The translations under genes were made by a program, and so were the position numbers. 44,336 bases of DNA from positions 1-44,336 of the forward strand of contig JACOUH010000179.1 in the NCBI GenBank assembly GCA_016177925.1, given 5' to 3'. This DNA comes from Planctomycetota bacterium. GTDB lineage: Bacteria; Planctomycetota; Planctomycetia; Gemmatales; Gemmataceae. Below the pieces are notes generated by a model, which had not been told where the DNA came from, made no database searches, and saw only the letters and a program-made list of their open reading frames with translations. Below are positions 33,562-42,177 of the stretch, piece after piece; within the stretch, counting starts at the first letter, position 1; every line of letters starts with the position of its first letter.

Positions 33562-34784
33562 ACGAGTCACACAGGCCCGGCCTCCTCGAGCGGTCTCTGG
33601 CGCCCTGGCCGCTGTTGCTGGGCGTCGTCACCGCATTCCTGGCCTGCTGCCTCGCCGGCCGTGTCCTGGGCCGGCGGAACTGCTTCGACCGCTTTGATCG
33701 CTTCCATTACCTGATGGACTACATCACGCTGTACTACCCGACGACGTCACAGGTACAGTCCCTGGCCCGGGAGACGTTCGACCCGGCCAAGGTCGCCGTG
33801 ATCGTGGGCGGGAACTCCATCATGTACGGCGGCGGAAGCGATCCCGAGCACATGTTTACCCGATACCTCCAGGCGGAGCTGGGCGACGAGTACCGGGTCC
33901 TCAACCTCGCCATGCCCGGGGAGATGCCCTTCGAGTTCGGCGCCACGGCCGCGGAGTTCCTGGTGCGGGACTACCCCAAGCTGATTCTCGTCACCAACAC
34001 CTGGATCGGCCCGGGCACGGACGCCGGCGACCCAGATGGCCGTCCCGAGCTGCGCTACTTCTTCGAGGAGGCCCGCGCCCGCGGCCTGCTCATGGACTGC
34101 CCGGAGCGGGAAGCCCGGCTGCGCGAGCTGGAGCAGCAGCGGCAGAAAGACCCCTCCGCCCTCGAGCTAAAGGCTCAGCTGCGCGTGGACGGGCCCCTTT
34201 ACTTCCGCGACCTCTGGAACGTGTTCACGTACCAGCACCTGACAACGGTCTGGTGCAACCCGCTTGCCGGGTCGTGGTGGCGCCCTCGCCGTGACTACCC
34301 CGACCCGGACAAGCTCGCGCCCCCCGTGGACGAGGCCACCCAGCGTTCCCTCTGTGGGACTTACCTGCCGCAGTTGCGGGCCCAGATCGAGGGAAACCGT
34401 CCCTACGTGCGGCCGGCACCCGGGCAGGCCCTCCCTCCTTGCCCTCTGGAGCGCAGTGTGAAGGCGTGCCTTCCTGGGCCTCTCCGCGAGCGCACCCTGG
34501 TCCTGGTCAACCGGTGCTGCCCGTACTTCCTGGAACAGCTTACGCCCCAGGAACGGGGACTTTATGGCGAAACCGTCCTTGCCACGGTCCAGGCCCTGGA
34601 GAGGGCAGGAGTCAACGCCCTGGACCCTGGCCGGAGCCTGTCGACGCGGCATTACGGTGATGTGGTGCATCTCACGGCGGAAGGAGGCAGGCGGATGGCC
34701 GAGGAGGCGGCCCCGAAGGTTCGCGAGATGGCGCGCCGGCTCGGTTACGTCGCACAGGGCCGCGCCGGCCCGGGGAGGAAGTGA
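33558..34784 (+). CDS. SGNH-hydrolase/AlgJ-like partner of the MBOAT, cassette 1
   Basis: 408 residues with one N-terminal membrane anchor (about 17-35), so the domain probably faces the periplasm. GGNSIMYG (84-91) carries the nucleophile S87 of block I and GDVVHLT (367-373) the DxxH pair (D368, H371). Start GTG 33558 overlaps the MBOAT stop (GTGA). The two form the usual two-protein O-acetylation machine. The middle (about 150-330) is not recognised. Confidence 0.82.
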   Translation: MNESHRPGLLERSLAPWPLLLGVVTAFLACCLAGRVLGRRNCFDRFDRFHYLMDYITLYYPTTSQVQSLARETFDPAKVAVIVGGNSIMYGGGSDPEHMFTRYLQAELGDEYRVLNLAMPGEMPFEFGATAAEFLVRDYPKLILVTNTWIGPGTDAGDPDGRPELRYFFEEARARGLLMDCPEREARLRELEQQRQKDPSALELKAQLRVDGPLYFRDLWNVFTYQHLTTVWCNPLAGSWWRPRRDYPDPDKLAPPVDEATQRSLCGTYLPQLRAQIEGNRPYVRPAPGQALPPCPLERSVKACLPGPLRERTLVLVNRCCPYFLEQLTPQERGLYGETVLATVQALERAGVNALDPGRSLSTRHYGDVVHLTAEGGRRMAEEAAPKVREMARRLGYVAQGRAGPGRK

Positions 34785-34790
34785 GCGCCT

Positions 34791-35987
34791 GTGCTGTTTT
34801 TGACGTACTGGTTCGTGCTGTTCGCCTGCGTGGTGTACCCGCTGTACTGGCTGGTGCCGGTGCGGGCGGTGCGGCTGGCCGTGCTGCTGAGCGCCTGTGC
34901 CGTCTTCCACACCCACTTCGCCGGACCGGCCGGCGTGCTGCCCATCGCCGCCCTGGCGGTGCTGACCTACGCCGCCGGCCTGACCCGCAGCCGCAGCCTC
35001 TGTTCGCTCGTGATTGCTGCCTGTGTGCTGGCGTTGGTCTTCTACAAGTACACGACCTTTCTCCTGGTCGAAGTGGTCGGGGCACTGCGGCCGGAGTGGC
35101 GCGATTACCTGGGCGGGCACCTCCACGACCTGCTGCCGTCGGCACCGCCCTTGGCGATCAGCTTTTTTGTCTTCGAGTTCGTGCATTACCTGGCCGATGT
35201 CTGCCGTGGCTCGGCGTCGATCAAGAGTCCGCTGCACTTTGGGGCCTATGCGATCTTCTGGCCGTCGATCGTGGCCGGCCCGGTCAAGCGTTACCAGGAC
35301 TTCCTCCCCGCCTACAAACGTGGCCTCAAATGCGTGGGAGTGCTCGACGTTGCCTACGGCTTGGTGCGCGTCGGTATCGGGCTGATCAAGAAGTTCGCCG
35401 CCGACAACCTGACGGTGTGGCTGACCTACTACGGACCGCACTTCGACACGCTGGACTTCCTGTGGCGCTGGTTCTTCCTGGTCTGCCTCGCCTACCGCAT
35501 CCTGCTGGACTTCAGCGGGTACAGCGACATGGCGATCGGCTTTGCACGGATGCACGGGATCGTGCTGGCGGAGAACTTCCGCTGGCCGTACCTAGCGCGC
35601 GACCTGGCCTCGTTCTGGCAACGCTGGCACATCTCGCTGAGCACCTGGATTCGCGACTACGTGTACATTCCGCTGGGCGGCAGCCGGCGCGGCCCGGCAC
35701 GCAAGGCCGTCAACGGGCTGCTCGCCTTCGCCCTGTGCGGCCTCTGGCACGGGGCCGGCTGGAACTTCCTGGTCTGGGGCCTCTACCACGGTATCGGCCT
35801 GGCCGCCTGTTCGACTTACCGGAGCCTGCTTGGCTCGGCGGGGCGTGGGCTGGCGGCCCGGTTCGAGCGCCACCCGCAGCTCGCCTGGATGCTGACCATG
35901 CTCTATGTCGGGGTCGGTTGGCTGTTCTTCTTCTACCCCGTCGCTCGGGCGGTGAAGATGCTGAACTTCCTTCTGGGAGGGTCTTGA
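34791..35987 (+). CDS. MBOAT-family O-acyltransferase, cassette 2
   Basis: 398 residues, a close paralogue of the gene at 32359. The two agree almost base for base over the first ~540 nt (about 25 differences by eye) and then diverge more clearly. The same FWQRWHISLSTW and a LWHGAGWN catalytic site are present. It starts at GTG 34791, six bases after the previous stop. It is followed by its own SGNH-like partner, so the whole MBOAT/SGNH cassette is duplicated. Confidence 0.92.
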   Translation: MLFLTYWFVLFACVVYPLYWLVPVRAVRLAVLLSACAVFHTHFAGPAGVLPIAALAVLTYAAGLTRSRSLCSLVIAACVLALVFYKYTTFLLVEVVGALRPEWRDYLGGHLHDLLPSAPPLAISFFVFEFVHYLADVCRGSASIKSPLHFGAYAIFWPSIVAGPVKRYQDFLPAYKRGLKCVGVLDVAYGLVRVGIGLIKKFAADNLTVWLTYYGPHFDTLDFLWRWFFLVCLAYRILLDFSGYSDMAIGFARMHGIVLAENFRWPYLARDLASFWQRWHISLSTWIRDYVYIPLGGSRRGPARKAVNGLLAFALCGLWHGAGWNFLVWGLYHGIGLAACSTYRSLLGSAGRGLAARFERHPQLAWMLTMLYVGVGWLFFFYPVARAVKMLNFLLGGS

Positions 35988-35989
35988 TC

Positions 35990-37219
35990 GTGAAAGAACC
36001 GCGCCCGCCGGGGTTGCTGGACCGAGCGGTGTCGACCTGGCCGCTGCTGGCTGGCGTCGTTTTCGCGTTCCTTGGCTGTTGCCTGGCCGGGCGGCTGGTT
36101 AGCCAGCGCAACCCGTACAAGTGGTTCACCCGCTTTCACCGCTACGTCCACCCCGAGACCCACGTCTACCCGACGGCGTCGCAGGTGCGGTCGCTGGCGC
36201 GGCAGCGGCTCGACCCGAAGAAGGTGGCGGTCATCGTCGGCGGCAACTCCATCCTGCATGGCGTCGGCCAGCGGGTCCAGCACGTCTGGACGCGCCGGCT
36301 GCAGAAACTGCTCGGTGACGACTACTGTGTGCTCAACCTCGCCGTGTTCAGCGCCGAGCCGGCCGAGTTCGGCGCGATCGTCGCCGAGGCGCTCGATGGG
36401 GAGTATCGCAAGATGATTTTCCTCACCGCCTTCGGTTCCGGGAAGGGCACGGGCACTCCGGACGGCACGCTCTACCGTTATTTCTACTATGACGCCCTCT
36501 ATAAAGGCATGCTCCCGGCAGACGCGCAACGGGACGCGCACCTTGCCGCCCTGAACGAGGAGCGAACGAAGACAGAAGGCGAGAAGTCCGTCGAGCTGCG
36601 CCGCGGCCGGCACCTGGACAGTGCGCTGTACTTCGAGGACTTGTGGACGACCTGCACCCTCAAGTGGTTTAACACGACCTGGTCGCCGTTACTCGTGGCC
36701 GGCGTGACAGCTCCGCACCTTGTCTACGCCGACATCGGCGGGCCTTTGGAGGTTTCGCACCCTCCTGCCGAACGCGAACGGGCACGGCGGATCGTCCGCG
36801 GCTTCGCCGAGTCGCTTGGGCCGCTGGTCTTCGGACCGTCGCTGCCGCCTCGCGGGCAAAGGAAGGGGCTGCGCCCCGACCCAACGCAATCACCCTTGGT
36901 CCGCGACCTGGAGACCTGCTTCCCCGCCCCAACCCGCCGCCGCACCCTCATCCTCGTGACGCACGACAGTCCGTTCTACGTCAACGAACTGGCGCCAGCT
37001 GCCCGGGAAGAGTACGCCTGGGCAGTGGCCAAGGCCGCAGAAGTGCTTGAGGCGGCGGGGTACGGCGCTCTCGACGTCTGCGGTGACTTCGCCGTCCGCG
37101 ACTTCGATGACCAGCTGCACCTGAGCGAGAGCGGCGGCAACAAGCTGGCCGATCGCGTGGCGCCGAAGATTCGCGCGATGGCCCGCCGGCTCGGCTACCT
37201 GGGCCAGAAGGAGGAGTGA
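35990..37219 (+). CDS. SGNH-hydrolase/AlgJ-like partner of the MBOAT, cassette 2
   Basis: 409 residues with an N-terminal membrane anchor. From GTG 35990 it aligns residue for residue with the first partner (GGNSILHG, S87 again), which decides the start; the TTG at 35984 is less likely. The C-terminal DDQLHLSESGG again provides the Asp and His. It is much more diverged from its paralogue than the two MBOAT genes are from one another, especially in the middle, so the acceptor specificity may differ. The stop overlaps the next small gene by one base. Confidence 0.82.
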   Translation: MKEPRPPGLLDRAVSTWPLLAGVVFAFLGCCLAGRLVSQRNPYKWFTRFHRYVHPETHVYPTASQVRSLARQRLDPKKVAVIVGGNSILHGVGQRVQHVWTRRLQKLLGDDYCVLNLAVFSAEPAEFGAIVAEALDGEYRKMIFLTAFGSGKGTGTPDGTLYRYFYYDALYKGMLPADAQRDAHLAALNEERTKTEGEKSVELRRGRHLDSALYFEDLWTTCTLKWFNTTWSPLLVAGVTAPHLVYADIGGPLEVSHPPAERERARRIVRGFAESLGPLVFGPSLPPRGQRKGLRPDPTQSPLVRDLETCFPAPTRRRTLILVTHDSPFYVNELAPAAREEYAWAVAKAAEVLEAAGYGALDVCGDFAVRDFDDQLHLSESGGNKLADRVAPKIRAMARRLGYLGQKEE

Positions 37220-37338
37220 TGCGAGTGCTGAAGTGGGTGTTCTCGTTCCTGCTGGGCTGCGCCGTCGGCGTGGTGCTGCACTACGCGCTGTATCGCATGT
37301 CGCTGCCCGTGGAACCCTTCATCTACATGGCCTTCTGA
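37219..37338 (+). CDS. Small single-span membrane protein
   Basis: 39 residues: a short basic start (MRVLKW), one hydrophobic helix (VFSFLLGCAVGVVLHYALY) and a hydrophobic end (PVEPFIYMAF). ATG 37219 shares its A with the stop of the previous gene and follows GGAGG, so translation is plausible. Function unknown; it may be a subunit of the acylation machine or the following transferase. It is not conserved in any family I know. Confidence 0.55.
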   Translation: MRVLKWVFSFLLGCAVGVVLHYALYRMSLPVEPFIYMAF

Positions 37339-37350
37339 CGGAGGTTCATC

Positions 37351-38061
37351 GTGACGATCGCTGACGTCCCGGTCGCCGTGCTGGCGGGCGGGTTGGCCAC
37401 GCGGTTGCATCCGATCACCCAGACGGTGCCCAAGGCAATGGTCGAGGTGGCGGGCCGACCCTTCGTCAACCATCAACTCGCCCTGCTGGCTCGCAACGGT
37501 GTGCGCCGCGTTGTCCTTTGCCTGGGCCACCTCGGTGAGCAGGTCGAGCGTCACGTCGGAGGCTCGCGGCACGGCGTCCAGGTCCAGTACAGCCACGATG
37601 GCGACCGCCTGCTCGGGACCGGCGGCGCCCTGCGGCGGGCGCTGCCACTGTTGGGCGAGGTCTGCTGGGTCCTCTATGGCGACTCGTACCTCGACGTCGA
37701 CTACCGCGCCGCGCTGGCCGCTTTTCTGTCGCGCGACGTTCTGGGGCTGATGACGGTGATGCGCAACGAAGGGCGCTGGGACAGGAGCAACGTCGTCTTC
37801 CGCGAGGGCCGGCTCCTGTGTTACAACAAGCAACAGGCAACCCCGGAGATGACCCACATCGACTACGGCCTGTCCCTGCTCCGGCGCGATGCGATCGAGC
37901 GTCTTCCCGAGGGACAGGCAAGCGACCTGGCAAACCTCTACCGCGATCTCGTGGCGGAGGGCCGCATGGCCGGCCACGAGGTCACTCAGCGCTTCTATGA
38001 GATCGGCTCCCCGCGTGGGCTCGCGGAGACTTCGGACTACCTGCGCCACGCGCCGGCTTGA
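37351..38061 (+). CDS. HddC-like sugar-1-phosphate nucleotidyltransferase
   Basis: 236 residues. LAGGLATRL (11-19) and K28 form the nucleotide-binding signature, and GDSYLDVD (110-117) provides the metal-binding Asp. The size matches D-glycero-alpha-D-manno-heptose 1-phosphate guanylyltransferase rather than the longer glucose or GlcNAc enzymes with C-terminal domains. The GTP specificity is inferred from the pathway partners (23529, 40455, 42178), as sequence alone does not fix it. Start GTG 37351 follows ACGGAGG. Confidence 0.8.
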   Translation: MTIADVPVAVLAGGLATRLHPITQTVPKAMVEVAGRPFVNHQLALLARNGVRRVVLCLGHLGEQVERHVGGSRHGVQVQYSHDGDRLLGTGGALRRALPLLGEVCWVLYGDSYLDVDYRAALAAFLSRDVLGLMTVMRNEGRWDRSNVVFREGRLLCYNKQQATPEMTHIDYGLSLLRRDAIERLPEGQASDLANLYRDLVAEGRMAGHEVTQRFYEIGSPRGLAETSDYLRHAPA

Positions 38062-38069
38062 GAGTTTGG

Positions 38070-38133
38070 GCGAGCGGGGGGCGTGAGCCCCCTGATTCCT
38101 GGCGCCATCAGGGGGCTCACGCCCCCCGCTCGC
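38070..38133. repeat. Perfect 27-bp intergenic hairpin (GCGAGCGGGGGGCGTGA family)
   Basis: Arms 38070-38096 and 38107-38133 are exact complements with a ten-base loop. It lies in the 96-base gap between two same-strand genes. Its left arm resembles the sequence at 5982. This is one of the two longest perfect-armed palindromes seen, with 32293. Confidence 0.92.
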
Positions 38134-38157
38134 CGCTTTGGCAGGAGGCCAAGAAGG

Positions 38158-40293
38158 ATGATCGAGACAACTTCCGAGGCCGCGGCGAATGCAACGCCGC
38201 CGCGGCGGGCCCTGCTGGCCTGGGGCGCCTTTGCGGCGCTGCTGCTGCTGCAGTGGGCGCTGTTCCGCCACTACGTCGAGCGCGAGATCGCCACCTTCGT
38301 GCCGCGCGGCTTCGACCAGGCGGGCTACCTGGATGAGAGCTACCGCACCTACGAGGTGATGCTCTCGGAGGGCTTTTTCCGGGGCGTTCGCTACGGACTC
38401 CGCCGTCCGATCGCCAATGGCCTGCTGCTGCACGTCCAGGCGGCGGTCCTCTTCCTGCTGTTCGGACCGACGCGGCTGACCGCCCTGAGCCTGAACTTCC
38501 TCTACTTCGCCGCCTTCCAAACGACGCTCTTTGCGGTCCTCCACCGGCTGACGCGGCGCTGGGGAGTGGCCTTCTTCGGCCTGGGGATGCTCCTGGCGGC
38601 GCTGACGCCGCACAGTCCCGCGGGCGGGCTGCTGGACTTTCGCATCGACTGCATTGCCTTTTCCCTGTTCGGCATCCTGCTGTGCGTCGTGGCCCGGTCG
38701 GGCTTCTTCTCTTCGCCGCGCTGGTCGCTGGCGGCGGGTGCCGTGGCGTCGCTGCTCGTGCTGTTCCGCTTGCTGACGTCGGTCTACCTGGCGGGCATCC
38801 TGGGCACGTGGTGGTTGCTCACCGCGGCTCGCTGCGTCCTTTCCCGTGACCCGGGGCAGCGGGCACGGCTGAAGCAGCAGTTGCTCGGCGGGGTGCTGGC
38901 CGGGACGGTGCTGACGGCCGTTGCGGGGCCGGTGCTGGTCTGGAAGCGGCAGCTGTTGTGGGACTACTACGTGGTCAACACCATCATCGGAGAGGACAAG
39001 GACCTGAGGGCGAAGGAATTCGGCGTCGTGAGCCGGGCCGACTTCTACCTGTTCTACGCGCGGTCCGTCCGCAACGCGCATGCCGGAACCCTCTTCCTGG
39101 CCCTGGCGGCGGCGGGGGTGCTGGCCGGCATCGGGCTGCGGCTTCTCCCCCGTGGTGGACTGCCTGGCTCGCGCGAGGCCTCCTGGGACCGCACGTCCGC
39201 CTGGTCGCTGCTGGCGTGCGCGGGGCTGGTGCCCTACGCTGCCCTTACTTTGAACGTGTCGAAGTCGCCGGTACTCGGGGGCATCTTCGTCGCGCCGCTG
39301 CTCTGGCTGGGTGTACTGCCGGCGGTACAGGCCGCACGCCGGCGCTGTCCGGCGCGGGGCACGGACGCGGTCCTGACCGCCCTGGCCTGCATCGCCGTGG
39401 CGGCGGGTGTACATGTCAAGCTCGCTGCGGTGTGCCGGCACGAGACCTGGCCGAGCGATCGTGACGACGCCGAGCAGGTGCTCGCCCTGCACGAGGAGGT
39501 GATCCGCCAGAGCAGCCAGATACACAGCCGGCCCCCGATGTTTTCTTTCGATTCCGTGCTCGATCTGCTGACTCACAAGACCCTGATGGTGTACGCCTAC
39601 GAGCAGCATGGCAAGCTGCTCGACTTCGGCGCCGGCCTGGGCGGAAGCCACCTGCACATGGACGAGAAGACCATCTGGGACCTGCTGGAGCACAGCGACC
39701 TCGTCGTCCTGACGAAGGAAGGCCGCCTGGCCAGTCCGGTCTACCCCTTCAACCAGCAGATGCGTCCGATGCATGGAGCGGTTCGCCGCTACTGCGAGGA
39801 GGAGTTGGTGAGGGTTGGCCGCTACCCGGTGGCCGACGACCAGCTGACGCTCTACGTGCGCCCCTCGTTCCGGCTCGAAGGCGAATCGCACGGCTGGATC
39901 ACGCGGCGTGGGCTGACACTGACCGCCCCGGCGGAGTTCCTGCGCAAGCGGAACGTGGCCCATCTCGGGGGGAAGCTCAACCTCAGCTTCCTGAAGCGCG
40001 TGCCGGGCGTCACGGTCGTCATGAAGGCGGCGGGGAAGGAGCAGGCGATCCCCGCCCATCTTGATGTCACCGATTTTCACTACGACCTTGTGTTCCAGGT
40101 CCCTGCCGAGTGGCTGCCGAAACACGGGCAGGTGACGGTGGACATCAAGTTCGACACCTGGTTCGTCCCCCACGACCTCGGGCTCAACGACGACACGCGG
40201 GAGCTCGTCGTGTGCAGCCCCGACACGGTGAGCCTGACCACTCCATCGCCTGTGCCACCCCCAGCGCGCGGGCAGGTTGGCTCCGACCGCTGA
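38158..40293 (+). CDS. Large polytopic membrane protein, GT-C-like
   Basis: 711 residues. About ten hydrophobic helices in 20-430, then a soluble C-terminal domain. After the first helix comes RGFDQAGYLDESY (50-62), with acidic residues and a DQ-x-GY phrase shared with the pair at 26777/29025 (DQFGY). This may be the donor-binding or catalytic site of a GT-C transferase, by analogy. The beta-rich C-terminus (about 590-690) is unassigned. ATG 38158 follows AAGAAGG. The family is not recognised beyond this. Confidence 0.8.
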   Translation: MIETTSEAAANATPPRRALLAWGAFAALLLLQWALFRHYVEREIATFVPRGFDQAGYLDESYRTYEVMLSEGFFRGVRYGLRRPIANGLLLHVQAAVLFLLFGPTRLTALSLNFLYFAAFQTTLFAVLHRLTRRWGVAFFGLGMLLAALTPHSPAGGLLDFRIDCIAFSLFGILLCVVARSGFFSSPRWSLAAGAVASLLVLFRLLTSVYLAGILGTWWLLTAARCVLSRDPGQRARLKQQLLGGVLAGTVLTAVAGPVLVWKRQLLWDYYVVNTIIGEDKDLRAKEFGVVSRADFYLFYARSVRNAHAGTLFLALAAAGVLAGIGLRLLPRGGLPGSREASWDRTSAWSLLACAGLVPYAALTLNVSKSPVLGGIFVAPLLWLGVLPAVQAARRRCPARGTDAVLTALACIAVAAGVHVKLAAVCRHETWPSDRDDAEQVLALHEEVIRQSSQIHSRPPMFSFDSVLDLLTHKTLMVYAYEQHGKLLDFGAGLGGSHLHMDEKTIWDLLEHSDLVVLTKEGRLASPVYPFNQQMRPMHGAVRRYCEEELVRVGRYPVADDQLTLYVRPSFRLEGESHGWITRRGLTLTAPAEFLRKRNVAHLGGKLNLSFLKRVPGVTVVMKAAGKEQAIPAHLDVTDFHYDLVFQVPAEWLPKHGQVTVDIKFDTWFVPHDLGLNDDTRELVVCSPDTVSLTTPSPVPPPARGQVGSDR

Positions 40294-40345
40294 AGCGGCG
40301 GGGAATTGACCTTTCCTTGAAGAAGACATTTATGGTAGGGCAAAG

Positions 40346-40376
40346 CCCCCGCCTCCCAGGTAGGGAGGCGGGGGCG
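40346..40376. terminator. Hairpin between membrane-protein gene and GmhA-like gene
   Basis: GCCCCCGCCTCCC (40346-40358) pairs perfectly with 40364-40376, loop of five. It follows the stop at 40293 by about 50 bases, so it may terminate the upstream transcript; no T run follows. The remaining gap (to 40454) shows nothing else clear. Confidence 0.5.
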
Positions 40377-40454
40377 GGCCGAGTCGGAACCTCGACCCGA
40401 AGGAAGGAAAGGCACGGGCTGGCAGGCCGCGTGCGGTGCAGGGAAGGGCACGGA

Positions 40455-41072
40455 ATGATGGCACACACGTCCCAGTTCATTGCGGAGGCGACGCAGATCC
40501 TCGCGCAACTCGACCAGGAGGCGATCGAGCGTATGGTGGGCCTTCTGGCCGATCTGCGCGCCCGCGGCGGCCGCCTGTTCTTCCTCGGCGTCGGCGGCAG
40601 TGCGGCCAACTGCTCGCACGCGGTCAACGACTTCCGCAAGATCGCCCAGATCGAGGCCTACGCCCCGACCGATAACGTCTCGGAGTTGACCGCCCGGACC
40701 AACGACGAGGGCTGGGAGACTGTCTTCGTCAACTGGCTGCGCGTCAGCCGGCTGCAGCGCCAGGACATGGTGTTCATACTGTCGGTCGGCGGCGGCGACC
40801 TGGAGAAGAACATCAGCCCCAACCTGGTGCGAGCCCTTCAGTACGCTCGTGAGACGGGGGCGACCATCTGCGGGATCGTCGGCCGCAGCGGAGGCTACAC
40901 GGCCCAGGTGGCCGACGCCTGCGTGATCGTGCCGACGGTGAACGCGGCGACCGTGACGCCGCACGCCGAGGCCTTCCAGGGTGTCGTCTGGCACCTGCTC
41001 GTCTCGCACCCCACGTTGAAGGCCGCCGAGACGAAGTGGGAGTCGGCGTCCCGCGGCCCGCTCGCGGCCTGA
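40455..41072 (+). CDS. GmhA-like SIS-domain phosphoheptose isomerase
   Basis: 205 residues, the right size for GmhA (sedoheptulose 7-phosphate to D-glycero-D-manno-heptose 7-phosphate). The SIS core shows FLGVGGSAANCSHAVNDF (43-60) and SVGGGDLEKNISPNL (110-124). The C-terminal PHAEAFQGVVWH carries the His/Glu expected around the active site. Start is ATG 40455 or the overlapping 40458. Other members of this family use related sugar phosphates, so the exact substrate is inferred from the HddA-, HddC- and GmhB-like neighbours. Confidence 0.82.
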   Translation: MMAHTSQFIAEATQILAQLDQEAIERMVGLLADLRARGGRLFFLGVGGSAANCSHAVNDFRKIAQIEAYAPTDNVSELTARTNDEGWETVFVNWLRVSRLQRQDMVFILSVGGGDLEKNISPNLVRALQYARETGATICGIVGRSGGYTAQVADACVIVPTVNAATVTPHAEAFQGVVWHLLVSHPTLKAAETKWESASRGPLAA

Positions 41073-41104
41073 CCCGCGCTTCTCGAGTCCCAGAGGGCGA
41101 GATC

Positions 41105-42088
41105 ATGCTGGATGCTGCGCGGCCACCAGCCGAGAGGCACCCCGAGTCCGGGAGCGGAGAGTTGTACGCAACTCCCCGCCAGGTGTCTGGGGTCGATGAC
41201 TGTCTGTTCTACCACACCATGGACCTGCCCGGGCACGGCACGGTGCAGGGGTGCTGGGACCTGCGGGACCACTGGGACGAGTACCTGGGCGGGATCGAGT
41301 TGCACGGCAAGCGCGTCCTCGAGTTGGGGACGGCAAGCGGAGATGTGTGCTTCTACATGGAGCGCCAGGGAGCAGAGGTGGTCGCCTTCGACCTGGCCCC
41401 CGACCGGCTCTGGGACTTCGTCCCCTCGCCCCGGCTGGCGAACCCCTCGGACTACCTCCGCAGGGGGTTCAGCTTCTTCAAGCGGCTGCACAATTCCTAC
41501 TGGTTTGCCCATCACGCCCATCGGTCCCGTGCCCGGGTGGTCCACGGGGGCATCTATGAAGTGCCGGGGGAGATCGGGCCGGTTGATGTCTGCACCTACG
41601 GTTGCATTCTGCTCCACCTGCGCGACCCATTCCTTGCCCTGGCGAACGGACTGCGCCTGACGCGCGAGCGAGTGATCATCACCCAGCCGTTTCACGGTCG
41701 CTCCTGGGAGAACACCGTCATGGGCCGGGGCCCTACCGCCCCGCGCCTTGGACGGCGCTTCGTTCGCAAGGCGGTGCGGCGCCTGCTCAATGTCTTCCGT
41801 CCCGTTCCCGCTGCGCCCGCAGAGATGGTGCCGTGCATGGGCTTCCTGCCCGACTCCCAGGTTCTGGCCGACGCGGGGGGCGACGAACTCGAGCAGCACA
41901 TTACTGCGTGGTGGTTCATCACGCCCCAGGCCATGCACCAGATGGTCGCCTGCCTTGGCTTCGAGCGAACGCAGGTGACGTACCACGAACAACTCTTCAA
42001 CGGACGTCCCCACCCCATGTACACCCTGGTTGCCGATCGCACCCAGCCAATGCCCACGCGGATTGATGGCTCGTACCCCTGGTGGTGA
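41105..42088 (+). CDS. Class I SAM-dependent methyltransferase
   Basis: 327 residues. Motif I is VLELGTASGDVCFYM (71-85) followed by VVAFDLAP (post-I) and VDVCTYGCILLHLRDP, where a motif IV-like stretch sits. A long C-terminal region with WWFITPQAMHQMVACLGFER has the type-12/24 methylase look. The role is probably O- or N-methylation of the glycan, by context. ATG 41105 is preferred over the earlier GTG 41036, which lies within the SIS gene. Confidence 0.78.
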   Translation: MLDAARPPAERHPESGSGELYATPRQVSGVDDCLFYHTMDLPGHGTVQGCWDLRDHWDEYLGGIELHGKRVLELGTASGDVCFYMERQGAEVVAFDLAPDRLWDFVPSPRLANPSDYLRRGFSFFKRLHNSYWFAHHAHRSRARVVHGGIYEVPGEIGPVDVCTYGCILLHLRDPFLALANGLRLTRERVIITQPFHGRSWENTVMGRGPTAPRLGRRFVRKAVRRLLNVFRPVPAAPAEMVPCMGFLPDSQVLADAGGDELEQHITAWWFITPQAMHQMVACLGFERTQVTYHEQLFNGRPHPMYTLVADRTQPMPTRIDGSYPWW

Positions 42089-42093
42089 CGGCT

Positions 42094-42156
42094 TGTAGGA
42101 CGGATTTGCAATCCGTCCGGACTTCATGCCCGGACGGATTGGAAATCCGTCCTACA
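42094..42156. repeat. 27-bp intergenic hairpin (GGACGGATTTGCAATCCGTCC)
   Basis: Arms 42094-42120 and 42130-42156 pair with one mismatch; GACGGATT-GCAATCCGTC is itself a palindrome, giving nested folding. It is located between the methyltransferase and the GmhB-like gene. Confidence 0.88.
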
Positions 42157-42177
42157 GATCGCGAGAGGAACGCTACG

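Noticed and set aside
34781..35989. An 812-codon frame combining the second MBOAT (shifted) and the second SGNH gene
   Set aside because: The first part is the MBOAT gene read in the wrong frame; the true SGNH-like start is GTG 35990, fixed by alignment to the cassette 1 partner.
37195..40329. A 1044-codon minus-strand frame opposite the HddC-like and membrane-protein genes
   Set aside because: Same reason: low-complexity translation rich in Arg, Gln and Glu, while the plus-strand genes have clear motifs and ribosome sites.
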